NCBI RefSeq assembly: GCF_951801035.1
Contig: NZ_CATOKT010000009.1
Source: Adlercreutzia sp910585575
GTDB taxonomy: Bacteria; Actinomycetota; Coriobacteriia; Coriobacteriales; Eggerthellaceae
DNA length: 64,000 nt
Reading direction: 5' to 3' (one strand)
Shown: piece after piece, positions 50,401-53,400 of the stretch
Layout: every line of letters starts with the position of its first letter
How positions within the stretch are numbered: position 1 is the stretch's first letter
Position numbers and translations under genes: made by a program
Notes under the pieces: generated by a model
What the model saw: only the letters and a program-made list of their open reading frames with translations
Told to the model about the DNA's origin: nothing
The model's database searches: none

Positions 50401-53400
50401 ATGCGAATGCCGCCAGTGAAGCTGTACACGGTGCCGTCGATGTTGATGCTGTTGTTGGTAATGCCCGGCAGCGGGTTGATGCCGCGATCCAGCAGCTTCT
50501 GGGCCAAGCTGTCCTGCTTGCCCTGCATCAAGCTGGCCAGGCTATCGGCCTTGGCGTCGCCGCCCAAACGGTACACGTGCTTGTAGGTAGTGTCGCCCGT
50601 CTTGGAGTCGACCACCGTGTCGGTGCGCACGTACTTCGGCTCGCCCATGTTGATCCAATAGTAGTCGTCCTCGTCCTCGGTATCGCTGGGGGTGGACACC
50701 TGGAACTGCACGATAGAGGAATCGGTGTTCGTGCCAGGACGCAGCTCGTCGGTAAAGTCGTCCTTGTTCATGTCGAACCACTGGCTGAGGGGAGCATACA
50801 CATCGGTGCCCAGCTCGTGCTCGGTGGTTACCTCGAATTCCAAGTTGTACAGACGGAAGTTGCTCGGCAACGTGTCCACAATTTGGGGACCAGCCGAGAG
50901 CTTATCGGCATTTTCTCCATAGAGCGGCATGTTGCCCGTAGTCTTGAACTTGCCAATTTCATAGGAGACGGGATAGCCCAGGTAGCTCATCGAGGTAGAG
51001 GTGACGCGCTCGGGCGTGTCGCGCTCCACAATGGTGGTGCCGGCCTTCCCGTTCTTCCAGGTATAGCGATCCAGAACGTTCTTCTCAGATTCCAAGGCCG
51101 CCTGGGCGATACCGAACTTGGCTGCGAACTTCTCCACGGCGTCGGACCAGGAGTAGTCACGGCCCACACCCAACTTACCGAAGTAAATAGTAGTAAGCGG
51201 ATCGAGGTCGACGTAGTAGCCCTCGCCTTGGCCGCCCACCGTCAAATTGATGTTGGTGGTGTAAGGCACCGCCATCAGGAAGCTATAAGTACCGTCACCG
51301 TTGCCCTTGATGTTGCTGTTGGGGTACAGGTGACCGCCATCCTCTTCCAACACCGTGAAGTTCACCAGGCCGGACTGGTTGTTCGTCTGGTAGGGAATGG
51401 AGGACGTGTTCACGATGGACTCGCCGGTGTCCGGATCCACCGTGCCAGTTTCCACTGCCTCGGCGAACTGATCGTCCTTGGACGTATCGTAAGAGAGAGT
51501 ACGCTTCGTCACCTGGTTCGTGTTCGGATTCACTTCCTCGGTGTACTTGCGCTCGCGGGCATTAGCACGATCCATGATGGCGTCGAGATTCTTGAACGTG
51601 CGCTTGTCCAGGTCCTCATAGTCCTTGTCGAGCCAGTTCGTGGTGTTGTAGATGAGCACGCCGCCCTTGTTCGGGACGCCCACGTACTGGGTGCTGTGGG
51701 CCTCTTCCCCTTCGCGGGCAAGACTGCGCGCCGCGTTGGCCACCTGAGTGGCATACAGCGGGTTTTGCACGATAGTATTGCCCTGCAGCAGCCACTGCAT
51801 GAGGTCTTGCTCGGTGATGCCCTGGTTGTTGTTCTGCTTGGTGTTGTGCAGCGTAAGGAAGTACTCCAGGTAGTCGATCTCAGCCGTACCGGACGAGGTG
51901 TTCGTAGTGGTCACTCGATACACCATATAATTGTAGCGATCGTACAGCACGTTGTCGGAGATGGCCTCGTACTTGGTCTCCCACGTCAGGTTCGTTTTCA
52001 ACAGGGTGATCTTACGCACGGTGTTGTTGTAGCCTACGCCCATCTGAGCCGTGAAGCGGTTGCCGCGGCCAGCCAGGGGGTAGTACGCCTTGCCCGAGCT
52101 GTTTGTGTACATGCCCGCCGAACCACCGTAGTTAATGGTACCGCCGGCATTCTCGGGAATGCTGCCGAGCATCTTCACCGACACATTCGGCACGTTGGAG
52201 TTGTAGCCGGAAAGGTTGGCGCGCTCGGTGAAGCCCGTACCCGAGGTGCTGTCCTGAGGGCCGTGCCAGGTGAACTTGATCTCACCGGTCAGACCGCCGT
52301 GCTGGCCATCGCCGATGTTCATGCCCTGCAGCTGCGGGTAGTCGACGATCAGCTGCTCGAACATCTTCTGAGCTTCGTCGCCCTTGCCCCAGTAGTCCAG
52401 CACCTTGTTCAGGCGAATGGTCTCAGTAGTGCCCGGCACGATGAGGTCCACCCACCAGTTGGTGTTCACGTTGGCCCAGTTGTTGCCGAAGTTGATGGCG
52501 AAAAGCGGGCACTCGAGCGTGCTCGGCTCGCCGTTGGCCGCATAGGTACCGCCCTCTTCTTTCCATGCCTTGTAGCTGTAGGTGGAGTCCATACCGCCCT
52601 TGTCGTTGGTAAACAGGAAGGGCACCTGCAGGGTAAAGGACGTAGCCATCTTCTCATAGCCCAACTGGTCCATCTGCTCGTTGTAATCCTCGAGTTTGGT
52701 GGAGAGTTGCAGATCCTTGTTACTGCTCTCCACATCGGGGTAGAACAGCTCCCCTACTTTATATTGGGAGCCCCACGTGTCATACAGCGTAGCGCGGGAG
52801 GGCTCCAGGCCGCGGTACTCCTTGCCCGTGCCCTTGGCCTCGGCGTAGATGACGGCGTCCTCGGCGGTTTGCACGTTGGCGTAATCGGGATCGTCGTTGT
52901 CCTTGCTACGGGTGAAGACGTAGTTGCCGTCGTCATCCTCCTCGTAGGTGCCGAACCAGTTCGAGCCGTAGTAGCTGAAGCCGCCCCAGTAACCAGAAGA
53001 GCCGTTACCCACGCACTGCAGCGACAGCTGCACGTTGTCGCGCTCGTTCACCAAGTAGGTGTTCTCGCCCAAGCTAGTAGAGGCGCCGCTGGCAACCAGT
53101 TTCGGATTGAAGTAGGTGTCGGTCAGCACGCCGGTACCCTTGGGGGCAATGGCGAAGGGGCTGATGCCGAAGTCGGCCAAGTCGAGTCCCATGACCGCCG
53201 CGGACAGCTGCACCGGATCGATGCCATAGAGGTTGGCATCTTCCTCGACGATGCCTTCGAGCGTATCGATACCGGCCATTTCGGTCAGGTGCTCAAGCTC
53301 GCCCAGTCGCTCGTCGTTGGGCTCAGTAAGGTCGGCGCCCTCGATGACGGGCTCCTCGGGCTCTTCTTCGGTAACAGGCTCCTCTTCGGCAGCGGGCTCG